DNA from: Rhizobacter sp.
GTDB lineage: Bacteria; Pseudomonadota; Gammaproteobacteria; Burkholderiales; Burkholderiaceae_C
Direction of reading: 5' to 3'
DNA: 29,438 nt
NCBI GenBank assembly: GCA_025360945.1
Contig: JANYBE010000305.1
Span: 1 to 29,438 of the forward strand
Under the pieces are notes generated by a model that saw only the letters and a list, made by a program, of their open reading frames with translations, had not been told where the DNA came from and did no database searches. Positions 16,334-24,029 of this stretch are shown here, piece after piece; position 1 is the first letter of the stretch; each line of letters opens with the position of its first letter. Position numbers and translations under genes: made by a program.

Positions 16334-16519
16334 ATGCCCCTTGGCCTGAGCGCGCAATCGATCTTCGCCGTACTCGGCCCGCTGTTTCTGCTGGCTGGCG
16401 CTTGGCGATGTCTCGCCGCCCGCAGCCTGGCGCCGCAGGGCCGCACCTGGCTGATCGTCGGGGCGATCTTCAGCGCGGTGGCGCTGTACCTGTGGTGGTC
16501 GCAACCGACCGCCGGTTGA
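16334..16519 (+). CDS. Small two-helix membrane protein
   Basis: 61 residues from the ATG at 16334. Two hydrophobic segments stand out: about 7-24 (QSIFAVLGPLFLLAGAWR) and 39-55 (WLIVGAIFSAVALYLWW), joined by a short basic/polar loop (RSLAPQGR). This is a hairpin inner-membrane protein. There is no evident Shine-Dalgarno sequence before 16334. An in-frame ATG at 16286 would add 16 residues, but that ATG is part of the repeated regulatory element, so I prefer the shorter form. Its stop is two bases before the GNAT gene, suggesting co-expression. No family is recognised. It could be a chance reading frame, but the clean two-helix pattern and tight spacing favour a real gene. Confidence 0.5.
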   Translation: MPLGLSAQSIFAVLGPLFLLAGAWRCLAARSLAPQGRTWLIVGAIFSAVALYLWWSQPTAG

Positions 16520-16521
16520 CG

Positions 16522-16989
16522 ATGGACATGCTGATCAAGCTGTACCCGCCGGCGGCGTTCGCAACCGCGGTGCCGTCCGGTCCGGGCGGTGCGGTCGTGC
16601 GCAAGCCCATTGGTCCCGAGCACGGCGCACTCGCGCGCTGGGTAGGCGAGAGCTTCGGCGCGAGCTGGGCCAGTGAGGTTCAGGTCGCACTGGCCAACCG
16701 GCCGGTGAGCGTGTGGATCGCCACGCGCGACACGACTCTGCTCGGATTCGCCTGCTTCGATGCCACAGGTCGTGGCCTGTTTGGGCCGATCGGCGTTGCC
16801 GACGCGGCGCGTGGCCGAGGGCTGGGTGCCGCACTGCTGCGTGCATGCCTGCTCGACATGCGCTCGGCCGGCTACGCGTACGCGATTGCCGGTGGCGTTG
16901 GCGCGCCCGCATTCTTCCGGCGTGTCGCTGCTGCCGTCGAGATTCCCGACTCCTCGCCCGGCCTGTATGCGAACCAGCTCGTCCCCTGA
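16522..16989 (+). CDS. GNAT-family N-acetyltransferase
   Basis: 155 residues. The acetyl-CoA pyrophosphate-binding motif is clear: VADAARGRGLGAALLRACL (92-110) has the RGRGLG loop at 97-102. It is preceded by the strand LLGFACFDATGRGLFGPIGV and followed by AIAGGVGAPAFFRRV, the usual motif-B region. No signal peptide or membrane segment. The ATG at 16522 follows the small membrane gene after two bases; a second ATG at 16528 is possible. The acetyl acceptor cannot be predicted. Placement just before ppkA in a T6SS locus could mean acetylation of a secretion component or simply a passenger gene. The next 150 bases (16990-17139) hold only the shared leader element. Confidence 0.8.
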   Translation: MDMLIKLYPPAAFATAVPSGPGGAVVRKPIGPEHGALARWVGESFGASWASEVQVALANRPVSVWIATRDTTLLGFACFDATGRGLFGPIGVADAARGRGLGAALLRACLLDMRSAGYAYAIAGGVGAPAFFRRVAAAVEIPDSSPGLYANQLVP

Positions 16990-17003
16990 ACGGCGGATGC
17001 GCC

Positions 17004-17025
17004 ATGACTTTGGTTCATTGTTTGC
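17004..17025 (+). promoter_or_regulatory. Shared leader element, copy C (upstream of ppkA)
   Basis: ATGACTTTGGTTCATTG at 17004-17020 is the best copy of an element seen four times in this window. GG (17012-17013) and GC (17024-17025, within TTTGC) are 12 bases apart, the sigma-54 geometry, though the -24 box is TGGTTC. GACCAT follows 36 bases after the TGAC, at the same offset as in the copy at 22164. It lies 136 bases before the chosen ppkA start. A promoter or activator-binding role is inferred. Confidence 0.5.
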
Positions 17026-17139
17026 CCTGCGCACCGGCGCGACCATTCCGCCCCACGCGCGGCCGACTTCCTTGGCGATGTGTACCGCGCGGCCGCGAAT
17101 CCGCGGTGTCGAACCATGGTGGTGAAGAGGTCTGCTTCG

Positions 17140-19059
17140 ATGTCAGAACATGAACGGTCTATCAAGCTGCGACTCAGGGACGTGGCCGACACCCCCGCCG
17201 CGCCTGCTTCCCGCGCCGAGTTGCCGACGACCGTGGTCCCCGCGGAGGTGGACGACGACGCGACCCGCATCATGCCCACGGGCGGGCCCACCTCGGTCGG
17301 GCCCCGCACCCTTGCGCAAACACAGGCGCCGGGGGACGCCGACCGAATGACTGAGGACAGCCTGCCCCATCGCTCTGACGCCGTCACCGAGACGCTGCCC
17401 GGAGCCAGCCGGCCCGGTGCGCCGCCCACGGTGCGCCAGGTCGGTCGCTATCTGATCGGCGAACGCCTCGGCCGCGGCGGCATGGCCACGGTGTTCCGCG
17501 CCCATGACCCCGACATCGACCGCGACGTGGCGATCAAATTCCTGCATGCCACGCTGTGCCAAGACGAGGAATACCACGCGCGCTTCCTGCGCGAGGCGCG
17601 TGCCGCCGGTGGGCTGTCGCACCCAAACATCGTCACCGTGCACGATGTCGGCGAGATCGAAGGCCGGCCCTACATGGCGATGGAGTTGCTCGACGGCCAG
17701 CCGCTGAGCGACGAGATGGCGAACGGCAAACGCCTGCCAGTGCGCGACGTGATCATCGTGGGCATCCAGCTCTCTCGCGCGCTCGCTTATGCGCACAAGC
17801 GTGGCATCGTGCACCGCGACATCAAGCCCGGCAACATAATGCGGGTGAAGGATTCGCAGACCATTAAGGTCACCGACTTCGGTATTGCACACATGGAGTC
17901 TGCCGGCTCCGAGCACCGCACCCGCGTCGGCGACATCCTCGGTACGCCGCAGTACATGTCGCCCGAGCAGGCGCAGGGCGACAAGCTCGACGGCCGCTCC
18001 GACCTGTTTTCGACCGGCATCCTGCTGTACCAGATGCTCACCGGCCAGCGCCCTTTCCTCGGCGACAGCCTGGTGGCACTCGCCGTGAAGATCGCCAAGG
18101 AGGAGCCGATCCCGATCGAGAAGCTGCGTCCGGAACTGCCGGCCGCGCTGCGCCGAATTGTCGAGCGCTGCCTGGCCAAAGCCCCCGACCGGCGCTTCCA
18201 GACCGGCGAGGAACTCGCCGGAGCGCTCAGTCGCGTGCTCGCCGAGATTGAAGAGAACGACCGCAAGACGAACAAGCCGCGCATCATCCCGCTGCGCGTG
18301 AAATGGGCCGCGACGATGGCGCTCATCGTCGCGGTGGTGATGGGGCTGACGGCCGCGATCATTGCGCAGCGCCAAAGCGCGGCGATGATGAACCAGGTCG
18401 TGCATTCAGGATCGGCATTGGCGCGCTTCATCGCAACGCAGAACGCGACCGCAGCGCTGGGCGAAGACTGGGTCTCGGTCGACGTGTCGCTCCAGGAGAT
18501 CATGAAGACCGGCGACTTCCAGAGCATCACCGTGATCGATCGCGGCGGCATCGTCCGCGCCGCAAGCGTTGCGGAGCTGGTAGGGCAGACCTACAAGCCA
18601 CCGGCCTCGTCATCCATCGTCAATCAGGAAGGCGGGCTGCCGATCAGCCGCTATAGGACGGCGGGTGCGGCGGTGCTCGGTTTCGAGGCGCCGATCACCT
18701 TCCAGGACAAGCGGGTCGGCCTGCTCGCGCTTGGCCTTCCCGAGAAGCAACTTGTGCAGGTGGTTCGCCTGTCGATGGGATTGATGGGCGTGCTCGTGTT
18801 GGTCACGGTGCTGGCGGTTGCAGTCGCGATGTACTTTGTCGCCAACTGGTTTGCCGTGCCGATAAAGCTCGTGGGTGAGTCCATGGGCGAGATCGCCAAG
18901 GGTCGGTTCGATCACCGCATCCGCGAACAGCGCAAGGACGAGTTCGGTGAGCTATATATGGCTTTCGACCAGATGGCGCAGGCGCTGCAAGATCGCCAGG
19001 CGGGCACCAGCGTGCCCACACCGACCCCTACCCGCGTGCCAGCGCCGCCCCGAGACTGA
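17140..19059 (+). CDS. ppkA: PpkA-like serine/threonine kinase with periplasmic sensor and HAMP domain
   Basis: 639 residues. ATG at 17140 is chosen because AAGAGG lies nine bases upstream; in-frame starts at 17116 and 17080 are possible. Residues 1-100 are a disordered, Thr/Pro-rich tail. The kinase domain spans about 104-370: glycine loop GRGGMATVF (111-119), K133 in DVAIKF, HRDIKPGN (225-232), DFG (246-248) and the SPE of activation segment GTPQYMSPEQ. Two membrane segments (about 390-409 and 547-570) enclose a periplasmic, Cache/PAS-like sensor part. A HAMP domain (about 572-618) returns to the cytoplasm. In T6SS loci with TagH, PppA and TagF, PpkA phosphorylates the FHA protein to switch on assembly. 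The HAMP layout is unusual for classical PpkA, so orthology is by context. It leads an operon with two lipoprotein genes. Confidence 0.92.
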   Translation: MSEHERSIKLRLRDVADTPAAPASRAELPTTVVPAEVDDDATRIMPTGGPTSVGPRTLAQTQAPGDADRMTEDSLPHRSDAVTETLPGASRPGAPPTVRQVGRYLIGERLGRGGMATVFRAHDPDIDRDVAIKFLHATLCQDEEYHARFLREARAAGGLSHPNIVTVHDVGEIEGRPYMAMELLDGQPLSDEMANGKRLPVRDVIIVGIQLSRALAYAHKRGIVHRDIKPGNIMRVKDSQTIKVTDFGIAHMESAGSEHRTRVGDILGTPQYMSPEQAQGDKLDGRSDLFSTGILLYQMLTGQRPFLGDSLVALAVKIAKEEPIPIEKLRPELPAALRRIVERCLAKAPDRRFQTGEELAGALSRVLAEIEENDRKTNKPRIIPLRVKWAATMALIVAVVMGLTAAIIAQRQSAAMMNQVVHSGSALARFIATQNATAALGEDWVSVDVSLQEIMKTGDFQSITVIDRGGIVRAASVAELVGQTYKPPASSSIVNQEGGLPISRYRTAGAAVLGFEAPITFQDKRVGLLALGLPEKQLVQVVRLSMGLMGVLVLVTVLAVAVAMYFVANWFAVPIKLVGESMGEIAKGRFDHRIREQRKDEFGELYMAFDQMAQALQDRQAGTSVPTPTPTRVPAPPRD

Positions 19060-19070
19060 GGGCGAGACCG

Positions 19071-20159
19071 ATGCAGACCGATCGATGCCGGCGCGGCGTC
19101 GGGCCACTGTCGGTGCGCGGCCTTCGCTGGCTTGCCGCGGTCAACCTGGCGGCCCTGGCGGCCGCGTGCGCCACGCGCGCGCCGGAGCCGCCATCTGAGC
19201 GTCAGGTCGTGGCAGCGGCCCCCGCACTGCCTCTGGGCGGCCGTGTGCTCGGCCGCAGCGAGCGCTTCGTGATCTACCAGCCCGCAGCGGGCGATACGCT
19301 GCGTTCGATCGCCCTGCGCTTTCTCGGCAGCGAATCGCGCGACTGGGTCGTGGCCGATTTCAACGGGATTGCGCAAGCCGAGGCCGATCGGCCGCTGACG
19401 ATCCCGCTCAAGCCGATCAACCCGATGGGCGTCTACGCCGATCAATACCAGACCGTGCCCATCCTGTGCTACCACCGCTTCGCCAGCGGCGGCGGCACTG
19501 GTGGCGGGAAGATGATCATGTCGTCGGCGAATTTCGCGGCGCAACTGGAGTGGCTGGCGCGCAATGACTATCACGTCATCCCGCTCTCGCAGCTGATCGG
19601 CTTCATGCAGGGCCGCCAGTCGCTACCGCGTCGCTCGGTGGTAATCACGATCGACGACGGCTACGAATCGGTGCACCGCGTCGCGCTGCCGCTGCTGCGC
19701 AAGTACGGTTTTGCGGCCACGCTGTTCGTGTACACCGATTTCATCGGCGCGTCCGATGCGCTGAGCTGGTCCCAACTGCAGGATCTGGAGGCCTCCGGGC
19801 TGGTCGACGTGCAGGCGCATTCCAAGACGCACCGCAACCTGATCGAACGCGATACCGCCGACTCGGATGAGCGCTACCGGGAGATACTGGAAGTCGAGGC
19901 CCGCGTGCCGCGAGAGGTGCTGGAGCGCAAGCTTGCGGTACAGGTGAAGAGCTTTGCCTACCCCTACGGCGATGCGAACCAGGCCGTCCTTGATGTGCTG
20001 ACACGCCAGCGCTACCAATTGGCGGTGACGGTCAACCCCGGTGGCAACGGCTTCTTCGCGCAACCGCTGATGCTGCGCCGGACCATGATTTACGGTGACC
20101 TTGATCTCGCGGCCTTCAAGCTCAAGTTGCAGATTGTTCGTGGTGTCGGCGCACCATGA
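19071..20159 (+). CDS. Polysaccharide deacetylase (NodB-type) lipoprotein with LysM-like segment
   Basis: 362 residues. A lipoprotein-like signal ends around LAALAAAC (Cys33). Residues about 66-115 resemble LysM (VIYQPAAGDTLRSIALRFLG), a peptidoglycan-binding motif. From about 128 a NodB deacetylase domain begins with PILCYHRF. It contains the metal/catalytic motif TIDDG (193-197), the metal-binding AHSKTH (249-254) and FAYPYGD (295-301). All three key blocks are intact, so an active metal-dependent deacetylase of N-acetylated sugars, perhaps peptidoglycan or surface polysaccharide, is likely. It starts 11 bases after ppkA and overlaps the next gene (ATGA). Envelope location next to a sensor kinase suggests local cell-wall modification for the T6SS, which is inference. 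Confidence 0.9.
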   Translation: MQTDRCRRGVGPLSVRGLRWLAAVNLAALAAACATRAPEPPSERQVVAAAPALPLGGRVLGRSERFVIYQPAAGDTLRSIALRFLGSESRDWVVADFNGIAQAEADRPLTIPLKPINPMGVYADQYQTVPILCYHRFASGGGTGGGKMIMSSANFAAQLEWLARNDYHVIPLSQLIGFMQGRQSLPRRSVVITIDDGYESVHRVALPLLRKYGFAATLFVYTDFIGASDALSWSQLQDLEASGLVDVQAHSKTHRNLIERDTADSDERYREILEVEARVPREVLERKLAVQVKSFAYPYGDANQAVLDVLTRQRYQLAVTVNPGGNGFFAQPLMLRRTMIYGDLDLAAFKLKLQIVRGVGAP

Positions 20160-21022
20160 GGCCAGGCGTATGGGCAACCTTGTCGGTGCAGCTGGTTTAC
20201 GCAGCGATCATGGGCTGCGCGACAAAGCCACAGGTCCAGGACGGGGTCGTCGTCGCTGAGCCCCTGCCCGCCGCCAGCCCCGAACTGTCACCGAGGGCAG
20301 TTTTCGAGCAGACGCAGCGCGAACGTGCATTGAACCTGGTGCGCCAGAAGCGCCTGGCCGACGCCGCGCTCGCGTGGGAGGTGCTCACCGTGCTTCGGCC
20401 AGACGTGGACGACTACCGTGAGCGTCTGACCGACACGCAGCGCCAGATCGATGCCGCCGTGGCCGAGCGCCTGCCACGTGCAGCGCAAGCGGCGCAGCGC
20501 GGCGAGAGCGACAGCGCGACCCAGCTCTACCTTGCGGTTTTGGCGCTGCAGCCGCTGAACGAGCCCGCGGCTGAGGCGATGCGTGCGCTTGAGCGCGAGC
20601 GCAACAAGCGCAGCTACCTCGGCAAGTTCTCGCGCTACACGCTCACGCGTCGTGCGATTGCCGATGCCGAGATGACGGGCAACGTGAACTTGCTGACGGG
20701 CCGCAACGACGTCGAACATGCCGCGCTCCTTGCTGGCGACGGCGAGTTCGATGACGCGATCGGCCTGTTGGAGCGTCGTCTTGCGACGGACAAGCAGGAC
20801 GCCGCGGCGCGGCGCATGTTGGCAAGCGTGTACTACCGCAAGGCCGAGTCGCTGTTGCCGCGTGACAGTCCAGGCGCCATTGCGGCGTTGGAGAAGAGCG
20901 TGCGGGTGGATCCGTCAGACCCGCGCGCCATGGCGCGGCTCAAGCAGTTAAAGGGCGGTAGCGCAAAACCACCCGCCGTTGGCGCTTCGGCCGCCAGCGC
21001 CGTTGCCAAGCGCGCACATTGA
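20156..21022 (+). CDS. TPR-containing lipoprotein
   Basis: 288 residues. Short lipoprotein signal with lipobox AIMGC (Cys21). The remainder is helical with tetratricopeptide-like repeats: ALNLVRQKRLADAALAWEVL, AAQAAQRGESDSATQLYLAVL and the stretch from LAGDGEFDDAIGLLERRL to GAIAALEKSVRVDPSDPRAM. The ATG overlaps the deacetylase stop (ATGA). The protein is probably anchored in a membrane facing the periplasm and may scaffold the deacetylase or the apparatus. It has no OmpA or LysM domain. I do not recognise it as TssJ: it is longer than a typical TssJ and TPR-built rather than beta-sandwich. Confidence 0.83.
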   Translation: MRPGVWATLSVQLVYAAIMGCATKPQVQDGVVVAEPLPAASPELSPRAVFEQTQRERALNLVRQKRLADAALAWEVLTVLRPDVDDYRERLTDTQRQIDAAVAERLPRAAQAAQRGESDSATQLYLAVLALQPLNEPAAEAMRALERERNKRSYLGKFSRYTLTRRAIADAEMTGNVNLLTGRNDVEHAALLAGDGEFDDAIGLLERRLATDKQDAAARRMLASVYYRKAESLLPRDSPGAIAALEKSVRVDPSDPRAMARLKQLKGGSAKPPAVGASAASAVAKRAH

Positions 21023-21025
21023 CGC

Positions 21026-21043
21026 GGGCCGCGCTGGCGGCTC
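21026..21043. terminator. GC-rich hairpin between convergent genes, possible terminator
   Basis: GGGCCGC (21026-21032) pairs with GCGGCTC (21037-21043), with one G-T wobble and a four-base loop. It sits in the 19-base gap between two converging lipoprotein genes. There is no T run on either side, so intrinsic termination is doubtful. Confidence 0.25.
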
Positions 21044-21998
21044 ATTTCACGTTCTTGAGCTTTTCCTGCAGCACGCGCGCGCGGTCTTGCTCGGAGCGGG
21101 CGGTGGCATTGCCAGGGTCGAGGTCCAGCACACGCTGCCAGTTGGCAACGGCGCCGGCCAGGTCCTGTTTCGTGAACGCATTTCGGGCGGCTACCGTGTA
21201 GCGTGCCACGAGCAGCTGGCGGACCTGCTCGGCCTTGCCAGCGGCGTCGCTCTGGCCGAGACCATCGGCCTTGCGATAGGCGGCCAGCGCGCGGGGCAAA
21301 TCACCTGCGCGCTCCGCTGCGACCCCATCGCGCATCGCCAGTTCGCCCTGGGTTGGAGCTGGAGGTGGTGGAGGGGGTACTGGAACCGGCACCGGCGCCG
21401 GCGCTGGAGGGGCCGGTGGCGCGGGCGCTGGAGCTGGGCTGGGTTCACGGGCGGGCGTGGGGGTCGCCTCGCGCGCCGGTGCTTTGCCTGGGATGCGGAT
21501 CACTTGGCCAGCCGACAGCTGCTTGGGCACCTTGATGTCGTTGTAACGAGCGAGGATGTAGAACAGATACGGGTCGCCACCGAGATAGCGCTGGGCCAGC
21601 AATGCCAGCGTATCGCCCTGTCTTACCGTGTACGAGAAGTACTCTCGACCGAGGGATGCGGGGTCGGCTGTCATCTGCTTCGTCAGGCTCAGCGCGATCC
21701 GGCTCTGCGGGTCGAGGGCAAGCGCACGTTTGAGCTCGGCACGTGCCGCGTCCTCATTGCCCGACTGCAGTATGTCGGCGGCTGCGAGCGCAATCTTCTG
21801 CGCCTGCTGTCGGGATTCAGGCGAGGCGGGCAGGCCGGGCGGCTGCGGTTGTGGCTGCTGGTCGGGCTGCGGGAGGGGCGCCGATTCAGGCGCGGGCAGC
21901 GGTGGCTTGCCGTCGGCGGACGGCGTCCGCGGCGGCTGCTCGCATGCCGAGAGCACGCCGGCGAACAGCATCAGAAGGACAGTCCGTTTCATCGACAT
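21042..21998 (-). CDS. LysM and TPR lipoprotein
   Basis: 318 residues if started at 21998; an ATG two codons on, at 21992, is equally possible and neither has a clear ribosome-binding site. Lipobox VLSAC gives a lipidated Cys19. A Pro/Gln-rich linker leads to a short TPR-like helix pair (ADILQSGNEDAARAELKRAL). Next comes a clear LysM domain (YTVRQGDTLALLAQRYLGG, then LSAGQVIRIPG), which binds peptidoglycan. A proline-dominated stretch follows (APAPAPPAPPAPAP and more). The C-terminal TPR includes AGAVANWQRVLDLDPGNATA. It is transcribed away from tagH across a 296-base gap (21999-22294) and converges on the TPR lipoprotein gene. Likely a cell-wall-contacting envelope protein of the T6SS locus; exact role unknown. 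Confidence 0.86.
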   Translation of the reverse strand: MSMKRTVLLMLFAGVLSACEQPPRTPSADGKPPLPAPESAPLPQPDQQPQPQPPGLPASPESRQQAQKIALAAADILQSGNEDAARAELKRALALDPQSRIALSLTKQMTADPASLGREYFSYTVRQGDTLALLAQRYLGGDPYLFYILARYNDIKVPKQLSAGQVIRIPGKAPAREATPTPAREPSPAPAPAPPAPPAPAPVPVPVPPPPPPAPTQGELAMRDGVAAERAGDLPRALAAYRKADGLGQSDAAGKAEQVRQLLVARYTVAARNAFTKQDLAGAVANWQRVLDLDPGNATARSEQDRARVLQEKLKNVK

Positions 21999-22163
21999 CG
22001 ATCGGGTGGGTTCGCTGAGTTTGTCGTTGTTTGAGCTTCGTTGCCCGGCGTGGGCTGACGCACGAGTGAGGCCTGTCACGGGAACACGGTCGCGGGCCGA
22101 GTGCCCAACCGATTATCGACCGGAGCCTGCAGCGCGTACAAGCGTATGGCTGAACCGGCTCGC

Positions 22164-22185
22164 GTGACTTTCGTTCATTGTTGGG
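22164..22185 (+). promoter_or_regulatory. Shared leader element, copy D (upstream of tagH)
   Basis: GTGACTTTCGTTCATTG (22164-22180) matches the 17004 copy at 15 of 17 bases and again has GACCAT 36 bases after its TGAC. It lies 131 bases before tagH in the divergent gap 21999-22294. The sigma-54 invariants fail here: CG replaces the first GG, and GG replaces GC. The rest of the gap shows no gene or other element I can name. Confidence 0.45.
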
Positions 22186-22294
22186 ATGCGCCGCGACGAC
22201 GACCATGCGAGAGCAGCCCGAGATTCGGTCGCGGGCTCGTCGGGGCTGCCCACACGCTTCCATGGTGCTCTATGGCATTGACGGATGAACGACC

Positions 22295-24022
22295 ATGACC
22301 CTCACCCTGCGCGCAGTCTCGCTCAACGACCACCCGCTGACCCAGCCGATCACCGCGCATTTCGACGCGGAAGGCGGCAGCGTCGGGCGCTCCGATCACA
22401 ACACGCTTGCTTTGCCCGACCCTGAGCGTCACATCTCGCGCCAGCATGCCGAGATCCGCGTGAGCGAGCGCGGCTACGTGATCAAGAACATTGGCAGTTC
22501 GAATCCGATCGTCGTAGGCGGGCAGGCGCTGGCTCGCGGCGAATCGGCGCCGCTGGCGCATCGCGACCAAGTGCGCATCGGCGGCTACCTGCTCGAAGTG
22601 ATCCATGAAGACAGCCACGATGAAGAAGCCGACACCGTGGTGCGGGGCCGTGCTGCCGTCGATGCCTTGGCGCCAGGGGCAGCGCGCCGCTCGGCGGTAT
22701 CGGCAGGTGGCGGGATGGCGGCGCGCAACGTGTCGGGTGCTGCGCTGGCCGGCCCGGGCGACCTGAGTGCACCGCTGTCGCGCAGCAACCCGTTCGCCGA
22801 CCTGCTGGGAGACCCCACACCGGTACACGCCGCGCCGCAGGCCGCCGCCACGCCGCGGCTGGTCGATCCCTTCGCCAATCCGCTGCCCGCGGCGGCTGGC
22901 GTGTCGGCGTCTTCGGCCGCGTGGGCACCCGCGGCGCCGGCCCCCGGCCGGGCCCTGCTGCCCGACGACTTCGATCCGTTCGCTGCGCCCGCGCCGCCGC
23001 CCACTGCGCCCTCAGGGCCGGCTGTGGCGCGCGGGGGGGTATTCGACGACCTGATCCCGAGTGCTGCGCCCGCGTCCATCGACCAGCTCTTCGGCCTGCA
23101 GTCCGGTGAACGCGATCCGCTCGCCGATTTCATGGCCGACGCGGCGCTTGGCCGCGCCAGCGGCCCAGCTGCCTCGGAAGGTGGTGGTCGGCTGTCCACC
23201 GACCCAATGGCGATGTTCGACGAGGTGCGCGTTGCGCGTGCGGCCTCTGCTCCCACACCGTCGGACCACGTGCCCGAGCTGCGTTCGGCATTCGTGCCGC
23301 CGGTGGTTGCACGCGTGGCGGTTGCGCGGGTGCTCCCCGCGCAGCCCGCGGTGCAAGCGCCGCTGTCGGCCGCCGAGGAAGCGACCCTGCCGACCGGCGA
23401 CGCGGCATGGCACGGCGACCCCCGCGAACTGTGGGCCGCGTTCTGCGAAGGGGCTGGCGTGTCGGTCGATCCGCCGCAGGGCGTCAACCCCGATCTCATG
23501 CGTGTCGTCGGCGGTGTATTGCGTGCGTCGGTAGCGGGCACGCTGCAACTGATGACGGTGCGTGCCACCGCAAAGCACGAGTTGCGCGCGCAGGTCACGA
23601 TGATCCAGGCCCGCAACAACAACCCGCTCAAGTTCTCGCCCGACGCGCGTTCGGCGCTAGAGCAGATGCTGCAGCCGCCGGTGCGAGGCTTCCTCGCAGG
23701 CCCGGCCGCGATGACCGACGCGATGCACGACCTGGTTGGCCACACCATCGGCACCATGGCCGGCACGCGCGCTGCGCTCGAAGGCGTGTTGGACCGCTTC
23801 ACGCCGCGGCAGCTCGAAGCCAAGCTGGCCGGCAAATCGGTGCTGGACAGCGTGCTGCCGATGAACCGCAAAGCCAAGCTCTGGGAGCTGTACCTGCAGC
23901 ACTTCGAGGCCATACGAAACGAGGCCCAGGACGACTTCCAGTCGCTGTTCGGCCGTGCCTTCCTGGCCGCCTACGAGCAGCAGCTCGACCGCTTGCAGCG
24001 CGAAGAGACCGACCAGGGTTGA
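22295..24022 (+). CDS. tagH: TagH, T6SS-associated FHA-domain protein
   Basis: 575 residues. The FHA phosphothreonine-binding domain fills about 1-105, with GRSDHN at 31-36, SRQHAEI at 48-54 and the strand KNIGSSNPIVVGG. A long Pro/Ala-rich linker follows (about 110-370). The C-terminal 200 residues are the TagH/ImpI-type domain: DPRELWAAFCEGAGV, ARNNNPLKFSPDA, AKLAGKSVLDSVLP and KLWELYLQHFEAI. In the known pathway the FHA protein is phosphorylated by PpkA, binds phosphothreonine and promotes assembly of the apparatus. ATG at 22295. The pppA gene follows after seven bases, so regulator and phosphatase are co-expressed. Confidence 0.95.
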   Translation: MTLTLRAVSLNDHPLTQPITAHFDAEGGSVGRSDHNTLALPDPERHISRQHAEIRVSERGYVIKNIGSSNPIVVGGQALARGESAPLAHRDQVRIGGYLLEVIHEDSHDEEADTVVRGRAAVDALAPGAARRSAVSAGGGMAARNVSGAALAGPGDLSAPLSRSNPFADLLGDPTPVHAAPQAAATPRLVDPFANPLPAAAGVSASSAAWAPAAPAPGRALLPDDFDPFAAPAPPPTAPSGPAVARGGVFDDLIPSAAPASIDQLFGLQSGERDPLADFMADAALGRASGPAASEGGGRLSTDPMAMFDEVRVARAASAPTPSDHVPELRSAFVPPVVARVAVARVLPAQPAVQAPLSAAEEATLPTGDAAWHGDPRELWAAFCEGAGVSVDPPQGVNPDLMRVVGGVLRASVAGTLQLMTVRATAKHELRAQVTMIQARNNNPLKFSPDARSALEQMLQPPVRGFLAGPAAMTDAMHDLVGHTIGTMAGTRAALEGVLDRFTPRQLEAKLAGKSVLDSVLPMNRKAKLWELYLQHFEAIRNEAQDDFQSLFGRAFLAAYEQQLDRLQREETDQG

Positions 24023-24029
24023 GCTCGCG

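Noticed and set aside
16286..17153. Short frames starting at the shared element and all beginning MTLVHC or VTFVHC, as possible leader peptides
   Set aside because: The similarity ends where the DNA element ends, the rest of each frame is unrelated, and the copy at 4520 reads differently. A conserved DNA site explains this better than conserved peptides.
20156..21022. TPR lipoprotein as the missing TssJ
   Set aside because: TssJ is a small beta-sandwich lipoprotein; this protein is larger and helical with TPR-like repeats.
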